Source: Adiantum capillus-veneris (taxonomy: Eukaryota > Streptophyta > Polypodiopsida > Polypodiales > Pteridaceae). From it: a stretch of DNA of 64,000 nt. The notes beneath the pieces were generated by a model, which did no database searches, was not told the DNA's origin, and worked only from the letters and a program-made list of their open reading frames with translations. The stretch is from positions 3,448,358 to 3,512,357 of the forward strand of contig CM043959.1 in NCBI GenBank assembly GCA_014529385.2, written 5' to 3'. Made by a program: the position numbers and the translations under genes. This document shows, piece by piece, positions 12,947 to 24,069 of this stretch; within the stretch, counting starts at the first letter, position 1; each line of letters starts with the position of its first letter.

Positions 12947-13978
12947 TCAAAGGAAATGGGAGCTAAGCCGAATGGCTGCGATACTATGTATCGTCGACAA
13001 GGGGATAGGCTCAATCATGTAAGTGTAAGTACGGTTTCCTCTTTCAACGAAGAACATGGTTTTGTAGCTGGGGGCAATATGGGTGGTGTAATGTATGAAG
13101 CGTGATCCACCGAATTTCTCCCAAGCCGTAATACATTGGTGTTGTCGAAAAGCTTCATTCACTTGTGAGTCGATAGAAGCGTTGTGCAACAATTGTAATG
13201 CATCCCATCTCCCAAACCACTTCTTTATGTCTTGCATCCATCCCGTGCTCAAGATCTTTCTTTTATGCGTCTTTTGAACTTTTTTGCTTGCTTCCCAAGG
13301 AAGTTGACGTGAGGGGTTTTGATGTATCTTTATCATGTACTCCACAACCCTTTCCATGCCCATAACTTCAATTGGAAGAGATCCCGACTCAAGAAGTAGG
13401 AGCATATATGGTGTTTGTGTCTTAACTTGGAGAAATTTTGTAAGAAAATGCTTTTGGACATTCTCAAACTCTTTCCAAGTAGACTTTGAGATGCTCCCGC
13501 CCCACACTTCAACTCCATACAGAAGAATCGGTGTCACCAATGCATCAAAGAGGTACTTCTTGAGAACCCAACACTTGATGTTTCCCGCATTACACATGTT
13601 CTCAAATGCATAATATGCTCTCTTTCTCGCTTCCAAACGACGCATAGCACATTCATGCCACTTGTGATTGGACAGAACCTCAAGGCCAAGGTACTTAAAG
13701 CTCTCAACAACTTCAAGTGTCTCATTGTTGTACACAATGCATGGCTTCTCCTTATGGTTGGATTTCACAAGGATAACCTTTGTTTTGGATTCATTCACAA
13801 TCAGCCCACTATGTGAGAAAAAGCTCTCAAGGACAACCATAAGCTTTTGTGCATCTTCTAAAGTGTGTGCTAGAAGCACTACATCATCCGCATACAACAA
13901 AAGCATGATTACTGCATTGCAAATCATGATCTCTTCAATGCCTTCTCCTTGTATAAAGTCAAGTACCATTTGTTCCAA
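12947..13978 (-). pseudogene. LINE ORF2 reverse transcriptase, palm to C-terminal part (L2)
   Basis: 343 open codons. The catalytic motif LLLYADDVVLLA (two Asp) lies near residue 30, followed by the primer-grip and thumb region (VNESKTKVI, FKYLGLEV, LLYGVEVWGG), all typical of plant LINE RTs. Reading past the TGA at 12947 continues as CETWHWDNGEE and then CKLC with a following H and C, a zinc-binding C-terminus common in LINEs, so this TGA probably replaced CGA (Arg). Just upstream in sense the invariant RQGCPLSP block is broken by TAA in place of CAA. Confidence 0.9.
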
Positions 13979-14776
13979 TTGATCAATGCATAGACCAAAG
14001 AGTGTTGGTGACAGCGGACATCCTTATCTAACCCCAATATTGCTTACAATTTTTTTTGAAATTTTTCTTCCCATGTGTAGTTGACAAATCACCTTCTCAT
14101 AGATTCAAAAAACCGCAAGCATAAACTCACTTGGCACTTGGAGTTCTTCCATCCTTCTCCACAAATTGTTACATGGATTCATATCAAAGGCTTTCTTAAA
14201 CTCCACAAAAAAACAGTACAATTGCTTGTCTTTCAACTGGCTTTCCTACATGAGGACACGAAGAGTGACAAGATGATCAATGGTGCTATGGCATCGACAA
14301 AAACCTGCTTGTCATTTTGCACGCTTGTCATTCTCTTCAACCCAATCACTCGATTTCATCTCCATTAAGCACCCAAAAACCTTTGCCATAAGAGAACCAA
14401 TCATTATAGTCCGATAGTTGTTTACATTCTTTATATCCTCTCCTTCATACAAAGGCTTAACCCAATTAGTACTTCAATCATAAGGCATACCATATTGAAG
14501 TGCAATGTTGAACATATCACACATCCACTCATGGGTAAAATCTCTCGTCCATTTCATCATCTCCTACTTGATACCTTGAAGATCTCCCGCTTTGCGAGTG
14601 GCCAACTTTTTAAGCCCACCGCATACATCCTCAATAGTCAAAAAAGACGGCATAAATGGGAGTGAAACATAAAATGGCATTTTTTCAGCATTTGGTTGCT
14701 CATATAGTTTCCTACAATGTGTGTACATATTACAAAGTCTCAAGTTACAAAAATTCTCAATTTGCTTGCCCCTCAA
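13979..14776 (-). pseudogene. LINE ORF2 reverse transcriptase, N-terminal part (L2)
   Basis: Contains FTIEDV...LKKLATRKAGDLQG, the block WTRDFTHEWMCDMFNIALQ, NWVKPL, and the RT finger and palm words FDMNPC...RMEELQVPS and GCPLSPTLFGLCIDQLE in broken frames. Stops include TAG after DLQGIK, TGA at the Trp of YDWSTNW, and TAA in the RQGCPLSP motif. The copy at 60661-61450 carries the last two stops as well, so the two share a dead ancestor. Confidence 0.8.
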
Positions 14777-14789
14777 GTTTCTCCAAAAT

Positions 14790-15160
14790 CTTCCACATGC
14801 ATGTGCCTTTTCTTGGACTTGAAAAAGTTATTGTTTTACTTCCCATCTTCTTCTCTTCTTTTGAATCAATGCCTTGTATGTATGCAAATAACTTTGACAA
14901 TTGTATTTTTCCATATTTGTACCAAGCTTTATCAAGGACTTTTGAGCATCTTGAAATTCTTTATCAAACTACCTTTTGCATGATCTATCTTTGTTGATAT
15001 CATGGAGATGCTTTATGGCAAAGCATTCTTCGGCACAAGAACAAATAAATTTCTTGAAAGCTTCCCCTTTAGCTTCCAATGGTGCATCATATTGAAGCTT
15101 TGTCATCCATAACTTTTGCTCAACCATTTCAACATACATTGGTGCCGGTTTGCAATCCAT
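14790..15160 (-). pseudogene. LINE ORF2 spacer between EN and RT (L2)
   Basis: Same linker as at 2924-3331, starting near MDCKPAPMYVEMVEQKLWM and running through CSCAEECFAIKH. It is shortened by frameshifts near its C-terminal basic segment. It links the endonuclease at 15233 to the RT at 14776. Confidence 0.75.
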
Positions 15161-15232
15161 ACATAGTGATAACTTCTCTTCCCTTTGGCTGAGATTATCA
15201 TGCTAGGTTGCTTCTCCACATGCACGGTCAAT

Positions 15233-15990
15233 CTATAAGGTTTGATGGTCTGATTTTGGGGTCCATTGGCCAAACATAAAACTCTTTATGGGATACATGA
15301 TGGCTTCAAAGAGTAGCATATAGTCAATCAGACTATCCCCATTATGTTTTCTGCATGTAAATCCATTGGTTCCACTCCACAAAGATACACCATTGGCAAT
15401 GAGCATACCCGTGCTATTACTACACATGCGTAAAAGTAACTTTCCATAGTGATCCGGCTCTTTCAAATCAATTAAGGTATGATCATACAAGTGAACTTCC
15501 TCCAACCCCCTTGAAATGTATGGCATATTAAATTGTTGAGTATCATGTTGCAATGTTTTTGTGCGAGCATTCATATTCCCAAATACAATAACATCACCTT
15601 TGCCTTTGAAATAAGCAAGGTCCTCTTCTTTAAAAAAATGGTTGATCTCTATCCATGTAAGCATAAAAGGGGGAATCATGATGAGGAATGTAGCAACCGG
15701 CTACAAAAATGGGTGCTCTTTTTGGTTTCATAATTTTCAGCCATACATAACGTTTGTACTTGTCATCTTTCACAATTGATACAAAATCTTTCAATCCTTT
15801 CTTTACCATACATGCTACCCCTCCTTGCCATCTTTGTTGCTTGAGATTATTTAACCACGTCAATGAATAAACATTGTAATCCTCCAAGCTGTTAATTCTT
15901 TGTGTATCATTCTCCCAAGTTTCAACAAGGAGTACAACATTGGCTTTGCTTGTTAGTTCATCAATGCCAACACCAGCATTCCATGGGTAT
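15233..15990 (-). pseudogene. LINE ORF2 endonuclease (L2, main copy)
   Basis: EEP endonuclease with DYNVYSLTW, KRAPIFVAGCYIPHHDSPF, VFGNMNART (Asn replaces the catalytic Asp of GDMN seen in other copies) and PKSDHQ. A frame break lies at the T-run near 15630-15650, where L1 still has the two codons for Val-Leu. L4b has the same four-base loss. The start (WNCNGYPWN) lies near 16000 in another frame. The D-to-N change and the frame break make this copy non-functional. Confidence 0.8.
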
Positions 15991-16114
15991 CCATTGCAAT
16001 TCCAAAATTATATTTTGAATTGTTACTCGGCTTCATAGGTAGTGTATCCCTATTTGCTTAAGGGACTTGCCTCCTCCTTGGGCACAATTTCCTCGTGAGA
16101 GATCTCCTTGTTTT

Positions 16115-16560
16115 TCATATTCTTTTCCTCATATGCCTTGCGATGCATATGATTAGAAAATCTCTATCCATGCAAGCATAAAAGGGGGAATCATGATGAG
16201 GAATGTAGCAACCGGCTACAAAAATGGGTGCTCTTTTTGGTGTCACAATTTTAAGCCATACATAATGTTTGTACTTGTCATCATTCACAATTGATACAAA
16301 ATCTTTCAATCCTTTCTTAACCATACATTCTAGCCCTTATTGCCATCTTTGCTGCTTAAGATTCTTTGACCACGTCATTGAATATACATTGTAATCCTCC
16401 AAGTTGTTTATCCTTTGTGTATCATGCCCCCAAGTTTCAACAAGAAGTTCAATATCGGCTTTGCTTGTTAGTTTTTATATGTCAACCCCCGTATTCCATG
16501 GGTATCACTTGCAATTACAAAAGCATATTTTCAATTGTAATTCGATCTCATAGATCACAC
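16115..16560 (-). pseudogene. Second, partial LINE endonuclease (L2)
   Basis: Repeats the first half of the endonuclease (GLKDFVSIVNDDKYKHYVWLK, PIFVAGCYIPHHDSPF) and is cut at MDR, where the sequence jumps to the ORF1-end words HMRKR. The junction is the TTTTCTAATCATATGC breakpoint shared with 61600. This is a partial duplication from recombination between LINE copies. Confidence 0.75.
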
Positions 16561-16572
16561 ATCCCTATTTGC

Positions 16573-17355
16573 TCAAGGGACTTGCCTCCTCCTTGGGCAC
16601 ATTTTCTTCATGAGAGATTTCCTTGTTTTTCTTATTCTTTTCCTCATATGCCTTGCGACGCATATTTTTTGCTTAATAATGCGACCTTCACATACAAAAA
16701 AATTTGAATCGCTCAAAGAGATCCAACTATTATCAAGGATAATCTTTAATTCGGTCTCATCCAGCATGGTACATACAATTGACCATTCTCCTGAGTGAGG
16801 AGCTCCTTGCTTACCCACTCTATGTGCTCCATAGACCATAACTCCGGACATGCCAAAGTGGGTTTTGAAGAAATCTTCGATAACAATGGCAAGAGAAGGA
16901 GGTGTCTCTAACTTCTCTTCAAGAATTCCATGAATAACAATGTTCTTGTAACGTCGCTCCCGTTCCTTCCACTCCTCCACATCCACATCCTCAACGATCT
17001 TTGTTTGAGCCATAGCTTGCATGAGTTAGGAATTAGGAACTACATTGTTACCACATAGATCAGCCCAAGACTTGTTTGTGTATACCTTTTTCATGTTGCA
17101 TACATCCCGACTCATGGTGTCAAATTTCTCCTCTTTCAATACATGGTCATGCTCTACTTTTCTCATGTGCTCCTTCAAAGCATTCAAGTCCACAAGAGAG
17201 CATTTACATTCCTTGACTTCCTCTTCAAAATGCATCAACCATGTTGTTTGCATCTCAGGTGTCCTCTTGAGATTCTCATTCTCAACCACAAGCACCCTTA
17301 GTGTGCCATTCTCCATTGCAAGTGCCCATAAGTCATTTAGGAGATTTTGGATCAT
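16573..17355 (-). pseudogene. LINE ORF1 protein (L2)
   Basis: RNA-binding chaperone-type ORF1. The N-terminal half (17355-17029) is heptad-rich (ENENLKR...HFEEEVKECK...ALKEHMRKVEHDHVLKEEKFD), a likely coiled coil. The C-terminal half holds RRYKNIVIHGI and VMVYGAHRVGK, resembling the RRM-like core of LINE ORF1 proteins, and ends in a basic tail. One in-frame TAA (17026-17028) separates the halves. The start codon seen in L3 (ATG at 47659, Met-Ser-Ser-Glu-Thr-His) reads GTG in this copy. Confidence 0.75.
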
Positions 17356-17610
17356 TTTTCACAATGATTGTTGACCTTGTTGAAGAAAAATAACCCTTGT
17401 GAGTGTCGAAAGACACTGTATGTAAAATAAGAGGAGAGATTCAACTTTCTTGAATGTTTTGGCTTCACAAATGCTACTACAAGAATGCCTTCTATGCATA
17501 GAAGGATTTGTGCTCTTCTATTGAGGCTATATATCACCCAAGTTAAAGTTCAGATGAAGAAGTTATGATCAAAAGAGTAAAGTGTTGTCTACTAGGTCAA
17601 AAAATGGGTG

Positions 17611-17612
17611 CA

Positions 17613-17693
<81 letters not shown>

Positions 17694-17910
17694 GGGGGGG
17701 AGGGGGGAGAGAGAGGGATGGAGGGATAGACAGAGAAAGAGAGATAGAGGTAGAGAGAGAGAGTCCGTGAGAAATGGAGAGAGAAGAGCGAAAAAGAGGG
17801 AGGGAGAACAGAAAGATATGGAGAGAGATAGATAAAGGGAAGAGAGAGAAAGAGAATAGGGAAAAAAGAAGGGATAGAAAAGAAAGATGTTTAGAGATAT
17901 ACATGGAGGG

Positions 17911-17975
<65 letters not shown>
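17611..17975. repeat. (GA)n, G-run and degenerate GA-rich block
   Basis: GA repeat about 17619-17683, a run of about 17 G, a degenerate purine-rich middle, and another GA repeat about 17917-17975. It sits just upstream (in LINE sense) of L2. Long open frames here encode only Arg-Glu or Ser-Leu repeats. Confidence 0.95.
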
Positions 17976-17979
<4 letters not shown>

Positions 17980-17999
17980 AAGATTTGGAAGGCTATAGA

Positions 18000-18806
18000 G
18001 AAGGGACAAAGACATTTATGAAAATAGAGATTGTCTATAAATATAGGCTTGGGTGTCAACTGAAATATATCTAGATAGCATGTAAGCTCCAATAGATTTT
18101 CCCAACGATGGCTTCAATCTCGTCATGCAAGGTGAGTTTGTTCTTGAGAATAGTTTAGGAGTGAACATTTGTTACTTGATTGCCCTTCAAGATTTGCCAT
18201 GGTCAATCCTAGAGATTATGAGGTTTGTAGTAACAACGAGATGTTTGCCATTATTTCTGCTTTGGATGGCAACATTCGGATTTAGGTGAAAGATGGTGTG
18301 ACATTAGGTGATCAATTTCAATTTGTATTGGATTCAACCTTGTCCACAAAGTTTATGTTGGTCAAAAATATGGGTGTGGGTATGTCCTCAAGCTCAAATG
18401 TTTTGATTATGGAGTTATCTAACAGCTGAAAATGATGAAAAAGAAGGTTTTTGGCTGGAAACTCAACCAAGAAACTTCAAGAAACATTTTATGTTCGCTA
18501 GGAATCAACACAAGATGTTTGGATAGAAGAAGAAAAGAAAGACAACAAAATATGTTCGAGTTCAAACTAGGTAGAATAAAACACAAAGTACAATGGAGTA
18601 CATTGTGCTAAATAGCCATAAGTACCCCAAATTGACGTGAATGATTTCTAGGTGTTTGATTAAGAAAAAGGTAGGTGAAGTTCCCTAGGTGTACAATGGA
18701 GATTGAGTTTATGAGCAGGACGTTGTGGCGATGGTGTTCCCAAAATGTTGGGGATGGAGCAGAAGTATGATGGCCATTGTTGGGTCAAGCTTGTTCATTC
18801 TAGAAT
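18000..18806. other. Unidentified DNA left of element A
   Basis: No family recognised. A stretch on the plus strand at about 18225-18435 reads like protein with one stop (MFAIISALDGNIRI, stop, VKDGVTLGDQFQFVLD). It could be a decayed coding fragment, but I cannot name it. This is half of the DNA that element A inserted into; the other half starts at 34806. Confidence 0.35.
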
Positions 18807-18811
18807 GAGGT
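18807..18811. repeat. Target-site duplication of element A, GAGGT
   Basis: GAGGT at 18807-18811 is repeated exactly at 34801-34805, directly outside the two LTRs. This is the 5-bp duplication expected for Ty3-type integrases. Confidence 0.95.
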
Positions 18812-19021
18812 TGTTGAGCCAGTAGAGGATCACACCCACATTTTTGCTCACACTCATCATTTTTGTAACCATTGATTGTAATAAATGTCTTTCCGACATT
18901 AATTTTTATTTGAGCCATTCATTAAGTAACGGGACTCAATTGAGTTTCCAGCTTGTAATCCCGAAGTAATTTCACTTGCCGATGTAATTAGTTAGAGATG
19001 TTCTCACCTCCAAGGCTGAGG

Positions 19022-19029
19022 TATATAAG
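19022..19029 (+). promoter_or_regulatory. TATA box of LTR A
   Basis: TATATAAG, followed by GCC. The same TATATAAGCC lies at 34021 in the 3' LTR and at matching positions in the LTRs of B and C. Transcription probably starts 25-35 bp downstream, close to the GA tract. Confidence 0.75.
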
Positions 19030-19100
19030 CCAAAGTTTTGTAACCTAAAGAGGATTCAGATTATTAATCAAAGTGAGTTTTTGGAGCGCCGTGACTGTGT

Positions 19101-19102
<2 letters not shown>

Positions 19103-19193
<91 letters not shown>
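19103..19193 (+). repeat. (GA)n tract inside LTR A
   Basis: 91 bp of GA downstream of the TATA box. The 3' LTR copy (34102-34174) is 73 bp. Because LTRs are identical at insertion, the nine-repeat difference arose afterwards. Confidence 0.95.
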
Positions 19194-19195
<2 letters not shown>

Positions 19196-19821
19196 TTATC
19201 TACTTGCTACACGAGCTACGGAGCCGCCATTGGAGAAGCGACACCGCCATTGTGTTAGCAACGGCGAGAGCTACGCACAGATACCAAGAGTGCGCGCTAT
19301 CGGCTTCTATGTGTGGTAAGTTCCTACGAGCTTCGGTGTGAGTTTTCTTCCAACTCGTGTGTCGGAATAGAGCATGCAGCATATCTATAGAACCACAACG
19401 AGTAGAGCTACACATTAGTACCATCGGGGTCAAGTTTCGATCACCTGTATTTTTCAGCCTGTCTTCATACGCGTTTACCGCACGGAGTGGTTATAGGTTG
19501 ATTTTACAGTTCAAGTCTTTAGGGTGTTGTTCTTACCTAGTGTATAGACTTCCCCTTGAGTTTGAGATCGATTCAATGATTCTAGATCCTGTTTCGTATA
19601 GCATTCGTTCGTAGTACGGATTTCAGTCACTTGCGTATTTTAGAACTTAGATTTGATTTCCTTAGTAGTGATTGTCATTAGAAGGTCGAGTAGGTGATTT
19701 GACACCCACCTAGTTGTTTCCATGCGCCTGCGGGTCAAGCTCCGTCCTCGTCTGACAAATTCTGTTGTTGGTTGAGTTCTCGCTATTTAGCTTCCGCTAG
19801 CGGCGTAACCGCCTTAACATT

Positions 19822-19839
19822 TGGCGCCGCTGCCGGGGA
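19822..19839 (+). other. Primer-binding site of element A
   Basis: TGGCGCCGCTGCCGGGGA, two bases after the LTR end. It matches, with one mismatch, the sequence complementary to the 3' end of plant tRNA-Asp as used by Athila-type elements (from memory). B has the same PBS, and C has a mutated version. Confidence 0.85.
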
Positions 19840-20357
19840 CGAGAGCCCTAAGTAGGTGACCTTAGACTAATCCTACGAGGTGAGTCGTATAAACTACTTT
19901 GTATACGTTAGTTAGAAAAGATCTAGGAGTGGTGGACTCCGAAGATCTCGAGAGATACTAGGAAGTGGGGTATTCTTGGGTCTCCCGTGTTGACAGTATT
20001 TTTAGATTAGCTTAGATTTGTTTGTTGTTTTGTTGGTGTTGAGTAGTTGTTGATAGAAGAAGAATTTGCTAGTCCGTGAGTGGCAGTGGATCTCTTTAAA
20101 ATCACAATTACCAAACCCATTTTATGATTAGGAATAGCTTAGGTAGGACTTCATTTGATCCTGATCTAGAGCTAGTAATCATTGGAGTATTTGCTTGATA
20201 TGGTTGATTGCATGTTAGATCACTAAACCGTCGAGTTAGTAGTGAAACTTGCAATAAACAAAAGTCAGAGAAATTTTCTGTGTATCTGGGAGTTGCTGAG
20301 CACTAGAGAAAGCTTTAGGAAGGATTCTGTGCCAAAAAACTGGAAATCTGCAACTTT

Positions 20358-21078
20358 AGACATCATACGCGTATGATGTCTAAATAACCAAACAGAGAGC
20401 AAAACAGAAATTTTGACTTTACCAGAGTGTTCAAAAGGGGGGTTATACCCTAATTTCAACTTAAAACAAGAGCATTAACACTCAAAGAAACCCAAAAAGA
20501 CAAGTCGGAGTCCTAGAAACGCAAAGAATAGGAAATTTTGGATTCAGATCTTGTTTTTACATTCAAACCTGACAAAAACACTTGAAACTCAATTATAAAC
20601 ATTGGAGAAGGCTTAAAACCAAGAATAGTCAAAATCTGGGATAAAAGACATCATACGCGTATGATGTCTTTTGGCACATCCACTGCTTATTTTTGATATC
20701 TGACCTGACAAGATTGTTACAAGCACTGTAGGAAGCATAAATATCAAGTTTTGACCCAAATTGATGAAAAAGACATCATACGCATATGATGTCTTTTACC
20801 TAATTTTGGACATATTTTGATACTTTGCCAACACAGATCCATTGTAATAGCTGTCTAGAGGTTATATTTCAAGTTTCATCCCATTTGCATCACAATTGAC
20901 CCAAAAAACAAGTTAAAAGCGGAAAATTACCGAGAAAAGCCTAAATTAGCCATAACTTGCTCAAACAGAGTTCAAACTGAATTTTGCGAGTGGACAGAGC
21001 ATAAGGGGGCTACTGAGAGTGAGTATAACCAAAATTGTCCAAATCTGTGAAAAAAGACATCATACGCGTATAATGTCT
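20358..21078 (+). repeat. Palindrome array 1 of element A (four sites)
   Basis: Four 24-bp sites with the arm AGACATCATA, centre CGCG and the inverse arm: 20358-20381 (perfect, extends to 28 bp), 20646-20669 (perfect, extends to 30 bp), 20771-20794 (one mismatch, ACGCAT) and 21055-21078 (one mismatch). Centre-to-centre spacings are 288, 125 and 284 bp. The sequence between sites is diverged and non-coding. The array lies in the leader between PBS and gag. Confidence 0.95.
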
Positions 21079-21246
21079 TTTTCAGCATAACTGCAACAAA
21101 ATTCTCACTTGATGAAACAGAAGTTGTCCAACTGACAAGATTAAACAATTGACCAAGTATCAATCAGTTTGGATCAATTCTGACCACAAAAACTTGGGGA
21201 AAACAAATTGCTGAGACGGAAAAGTTAAAGTCCTTTAGGGGAATTG

Positions 21247-23178
21247 ATGAATTTGAGATCGGGCAGGAACCTCCAGAATAACCAACCAAAACAAGGGGAA
21301 CCAGCAAGTGTCATATCAACCGAGGGAAGTGTAAACCAAAGTTGGGTGCAACCATTAGAGCCGATCTTTGAAGGAAGTGTCTTTGATGCTTCTTCGGAGA
21401 GATCTTACGAGATTTTCACTGAACACTTGGAACACTTGAACCTGAACAACAGAGAAAATATGGCAGCAGGATCATCAAACCCTTCCACCACAATGAAACT
21501 ATTGTTCATAAAATACCAGTATGACAATGAGCAAGGTGCCAAGATCTACAAAGATGGAATGGACCGCTATTGTGTAAAGATAGAGGAGAGACCTAGTGAG
21601 TTCAAGGACTTAGTGCCTGTGAGCTATAGCAGAGATAGATATCTAGATGACGAGGGTACCATGTACTTGGTAGTCCTAAACCCTAACATTGTGGAAAAGT
21701 GGGGATTGATGGGCACCAAAGCCAAAGTAGATGAAGAACTCGAGGAGAAAGCACCAATAATGAACTTCCCTGATGCGAGGTTAAGAAGAGAGAATGAAAC
21801 TACAAGGATCAACACTGATAACATCTATGTGGGGCTATACAAATATAATAATGGGGAGCAGGATCTCTATTATAGATGTGAAGAACCCTACACTGGAGAG
21901 TTGACAGACCGAAAAAGACTTTATGTCTTTACCTACACAGAGGGATCGGAAGTGAAAATTTCCGCTTACGACAAGTATGGGAGGCAATACTCAACAATGG
22001 GCAAGAAAGAATTAGAAGGATATACATACTTTGGGGGACCACTACATCAGTATTATGTTACTTCTAGCTCACAAAGACCAGCACCAACAAATGGAGTGCA
22101 AAACCCAATGACAACAGGAGGACAAAGAACTCAGGTTGCTGACTCTTTCAGTCAACCTCAGTACTCGAAACCCGGACCAATGGGATCATTACATTCCAGA
22201 GAGTCAATGGATACGAACCGAGGTAGTGCAGTTCCAATCCCCACGTATACCACTCCAGGTCCAAGGTTCGAAGCGGAACCATCACATTTACCTCCTAGTA
22301 GTAGATTCAGGGCGGGGGAACCGACAAGGGTAACCTATGAAGTCCATGATGCTAGAGAAAGCTTTAGCCGGGACACAGGAGCAATGAGATTGGTAGCAGA
22401 CCATAGACGTATGAGACCATCTCAAGTAGCGAAGTGTATGCCAAAGAAGTATGGTGGTTCAGGAGATCCGTATGCACATGTGTCACTCTTTAAGCAAGTC
22501 TTAAGAGCTGAGCAGATAACAGATTTCCATACACAATACGAGGGATTTGGTTTTACTCTAGAAGGTACGGCATTGACATGGTTTCAACCACTGAACATCG
22601 GGGGATTCCATGACATTGACCATTTGCTAAGAGAGTTTGCTGAGGAATTCTCAAAACGAGGGATTAAGCACAATACGGTCTCACAAATATATGCTTTTAA
22701 ACAGAGAGAACACGAAAAAGTGAAGGAAGCTTCACTTCTCTTCAAACAATACATTGAGAGATGTCCAGTACGTGAACGACCACAAGATGACAGACTATCT
22801 GTTCTCTTTATTGAGGGACTGAGAAACGACACTCTCAAGAAGGACTTGCACTTGAAAGCTTGTACAAGTTTCGAGCAAGTGACGAGAGAAGCATTGTACT
22901 TAGTGGATAACTGTACGGTTTATGGAGAGGTGTCAGCGGATACAGATTTTGCATCCAGTAGCTCTTCCTCCGTAGCGAGCGAGACTACCACTAAAAAGAA
23001 TGTTCAAACAACAACCATGCCAAATGTAGAGCAAATGATAGAAGATGCTCTAAAAAGGATGGCACCATACCAAAAACCATTGCCAAAAACACTGAAATGG
23101 TGTGCTATTGAACAAAAATGGACAAACCATCCAACAGAGGAGTGCTATTACAACAAAGGGTATGTAAGGGAGCGTTAG
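21247..23178 (+). CDS. Gag protein of element A
   Basis: Structural protein of the virus-like particle. About 643 residues from the first ATG (21247; a TTG codon precedes it in frame). The first 300 residues hold Tyr-rich modules (FIKYQYDNEQGAKIY, YVGLYKYNNGEQDLYY) of unknown role, then a Pro/Ser-rich linker. Residues about 398-560 match the retrotransposon gag core of plant Ty3 elements (KYGGSGDPYAHVSLFKQ, GTALTWFQPL, LLREFAEEFSKRG, FIEGLRNDTL). The frame ends at TAG (23176-23178) but stays open in the same frame into a zinc-knuckle segment, so the stop is either a mutation of a Gln codon or a readthrough site. Confidence 0.9.
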   Translation: MNLRSGRNLQNNQPKQGEPASVISTEGSVNQSWVQPLEPIFEGSVFDASSERSYEIFTEHLEHLNLNNRENMAAGSSNPSTTMKLLFIKYQYDNEQGAKIYKDGMDRYCVKIEERPSEFKDLVPVSYSRDRYLDDEGTMYLVVLNPNIVEKWGLMGTKAKVDEELEEKAPIMNFPDARLRRENETTRINTDNIYVGLYKYNNGEQDLYYRCEEPYTGELTDRKRLYVFTYTEGSEVKISAYDKYGRQYSTMGKKELEGYTYFGGPLHQYYVTSSSQRPAPTNGVQNPMTTGGQRTQVADSFSQPQYSKPGPMGSLHSRESMDTNRGSAVPIPTYTTPGPRFEAEPSHLPPSSRFRAGEPTRVTYEVHDARESFSRDTGAMRLVADHRRMRPSQVAKCMPKKYGGSGDPYAHVSLFKQVLRAEQITDFHTQYEGFGFTLEGTALTWFQPLNIGGFHDIDHLLREFAEEFSKRGIKHNTVSQIYAFKQREHEKVKEASLLFKQYIERCPVRERPQDDRLSVLFIEGLRNDTLKKDLHLKACTSFEQVTREALYLVDNCTVYGEVSADTDFASSSSSSVASETTTKKNVQTTTMPNVEQMIEDALKRMAPYQKPLPKTLKWCAIEQKWTNHPTEECYYNKGYVRER

Positions 23179-24066
23179 TATGCACCTCCTGCTCAATTAG
23201 CACCACCTCAGGTACATCCAATACCTCGATACCCAACGGGAAATGTACCAGGACCTATGGGGATAGAAAGACCGCAGCCAGTATTGGGACAACAACCACC
23301 TTTACCAGGAGCAAGACCAGTGGGCATTAGATATGCACCAACCTTAGAGAATCAGGAAGAACAAGCCTTAGTGCCTGTTCAAGCCTATTATGAAGAATCT
23401 GGTGCACACATGTCTCCAACTGTGTATTACCCACCAGAAGAACCCAAACAACCAGAACCATGGGGCATGATTGGGAATGTTGGAATACCAACAGTTATAA
23501 GTGCTTCTGATGAAGAGAGATACAATTTGGACGCAAGAACATTGATGTTCATAGCTCATGGAGGGTTAACAGGACAAAGACCATCCTATCCACAAAGGAC
23601 GAATCAAATGGGACCAAGACCAGCACTAGGAACCTGTTACAAGTGTGGAGGTGACCATCTGATGAATGTTTGTCCACATACGGAAATCATTAGAATTAAC
23701 GCTTATTGCACTGAGTGTGGGGTTACTCACTTCATTGAGGATTGTTCAAAAAATCCAAACAAAGTGCAAAAGACGACATTGAATATGCTAGAAACTATTC
23801 CTACCAGCAGTGGGTTTGAAAATGAAACTCTGATACCAACGCAAGTTGTTACTAGAGCTCAAGCTAAGAAAACCACTAGAGAACCTGAGAATGGAAAGTT
23901 AGCGACTGAAGTGGTTAGTCAAGGACCGCGGAGTCAGAGAAACACATGGAAAGCTAGAAAAGCACGCATGAAGTTGAGAAAAGAACGTGAAGACGCTATT
24001 CTAGTTGAGGAACTAAAGCAAACGAAAGATAGATTAGAAAAACTTGAGAGTCAAAACGGGAAATGA
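23179..24066 (+). CDS. Nucleocapsid-like zinc-knuckle segment of element A
   Basis: In-frame continuation of gag after TAG. It begins with a Pro/Gln-rich stretch, then carries two zinc knuckles of the form CX2CX3HX4C: CYKCGGDHLMNVC (about 23635-23673) and CTECGVTHFIEDC (about 23707-23745), one residue shorter in the middle than the classic knuckle. A basic, heptad-like tail follows (KARKARMKLRKEREDAILVE). These knuckles bind the element RNA in related Gag proteins. The frame ends with TGA (24064-24066). The next ATG is in the same frame three bases later, which would allow reinitiation. No ATG lies close to its upstream edge (first at 23257). Confidence 0.8.
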   Translation, partial: YAPPAQLAPPQVHPIPRYPTGNVPGPMGIERPQPVLGQQPPLPGARPVGIRYAPTLENQEEQALVPVQAYYEESGAHMSPTVYYPPEEPKQPEPWGMIGNVGIPTVISASDEERYNLDARTLMFIAHGGLTGQRPSYPQRTNQMGPRPALGTCYKCGGDHLMNVCPHTEIIRINAYCTECGVTHFIEDCSKNPNKVQKTTLNMLETIPTSSGFENETLIPTQVVTRAQAKKTTREPENGKLATEVVSQGPRSQRNTWKARKARMKLRKEREDAILVEELKQTKDRLEKLESQNGK

Positions 24067-24069
24067 GAG

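Larger units (their letters stand above)
12652..17610 (-). mobile_element. LINE L2, most complete copy but internally rearranged
   Basis: In element sense (right to left) the order is ORF1 with coiled coil and RNA-binding region (17355-16573), a partial endonuclease (about 16560-16145), a repeated stretch of ORF1 end (16145-16060), a second endonuclease (about 15990-15233), spacer (15160-14790), RT (14776-12947) and a cysteine-rich C-terminus (to about 12660). The endonuclease is thus partly duplicated, with a breakpoint at TTTTCTAATCATATGC (about 16145-16160) that L4b at 61600 shares. Multiple stops and frameshifts show the copy is dead. The 3' end abuts (TC)n in element sense. Confidence 0.85.
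18812..19819 (+). repeat. 5' LTR of element A
   Basis: 1008 bp, from TGTTGAGCCA to CCGCCTTAACA. It contains a TATA box, a (GA)n tract, a block shared with the LTRs of B and C (GAGTAGAGCTACACATTAG and the half-site TCATACGCGT at 19465-19474), and a conserved U5 end (GCGCCTGCGGGTCAAGCTCC). It is 18 bp longer than the 3' LTR, all of it explained by the GA tract. Short open frames inside it are not genes. Confidence 0.95.

Noticed and set aside
19357-19614. Open frames inside LTRs (19357-19614, 34338-34595, 38570-38815, 45273-45518, 49775-50251)
   Set aside because: They lie within LTR R/U5 sequence, and their similarity follows from LTR homology. No domain is visible.
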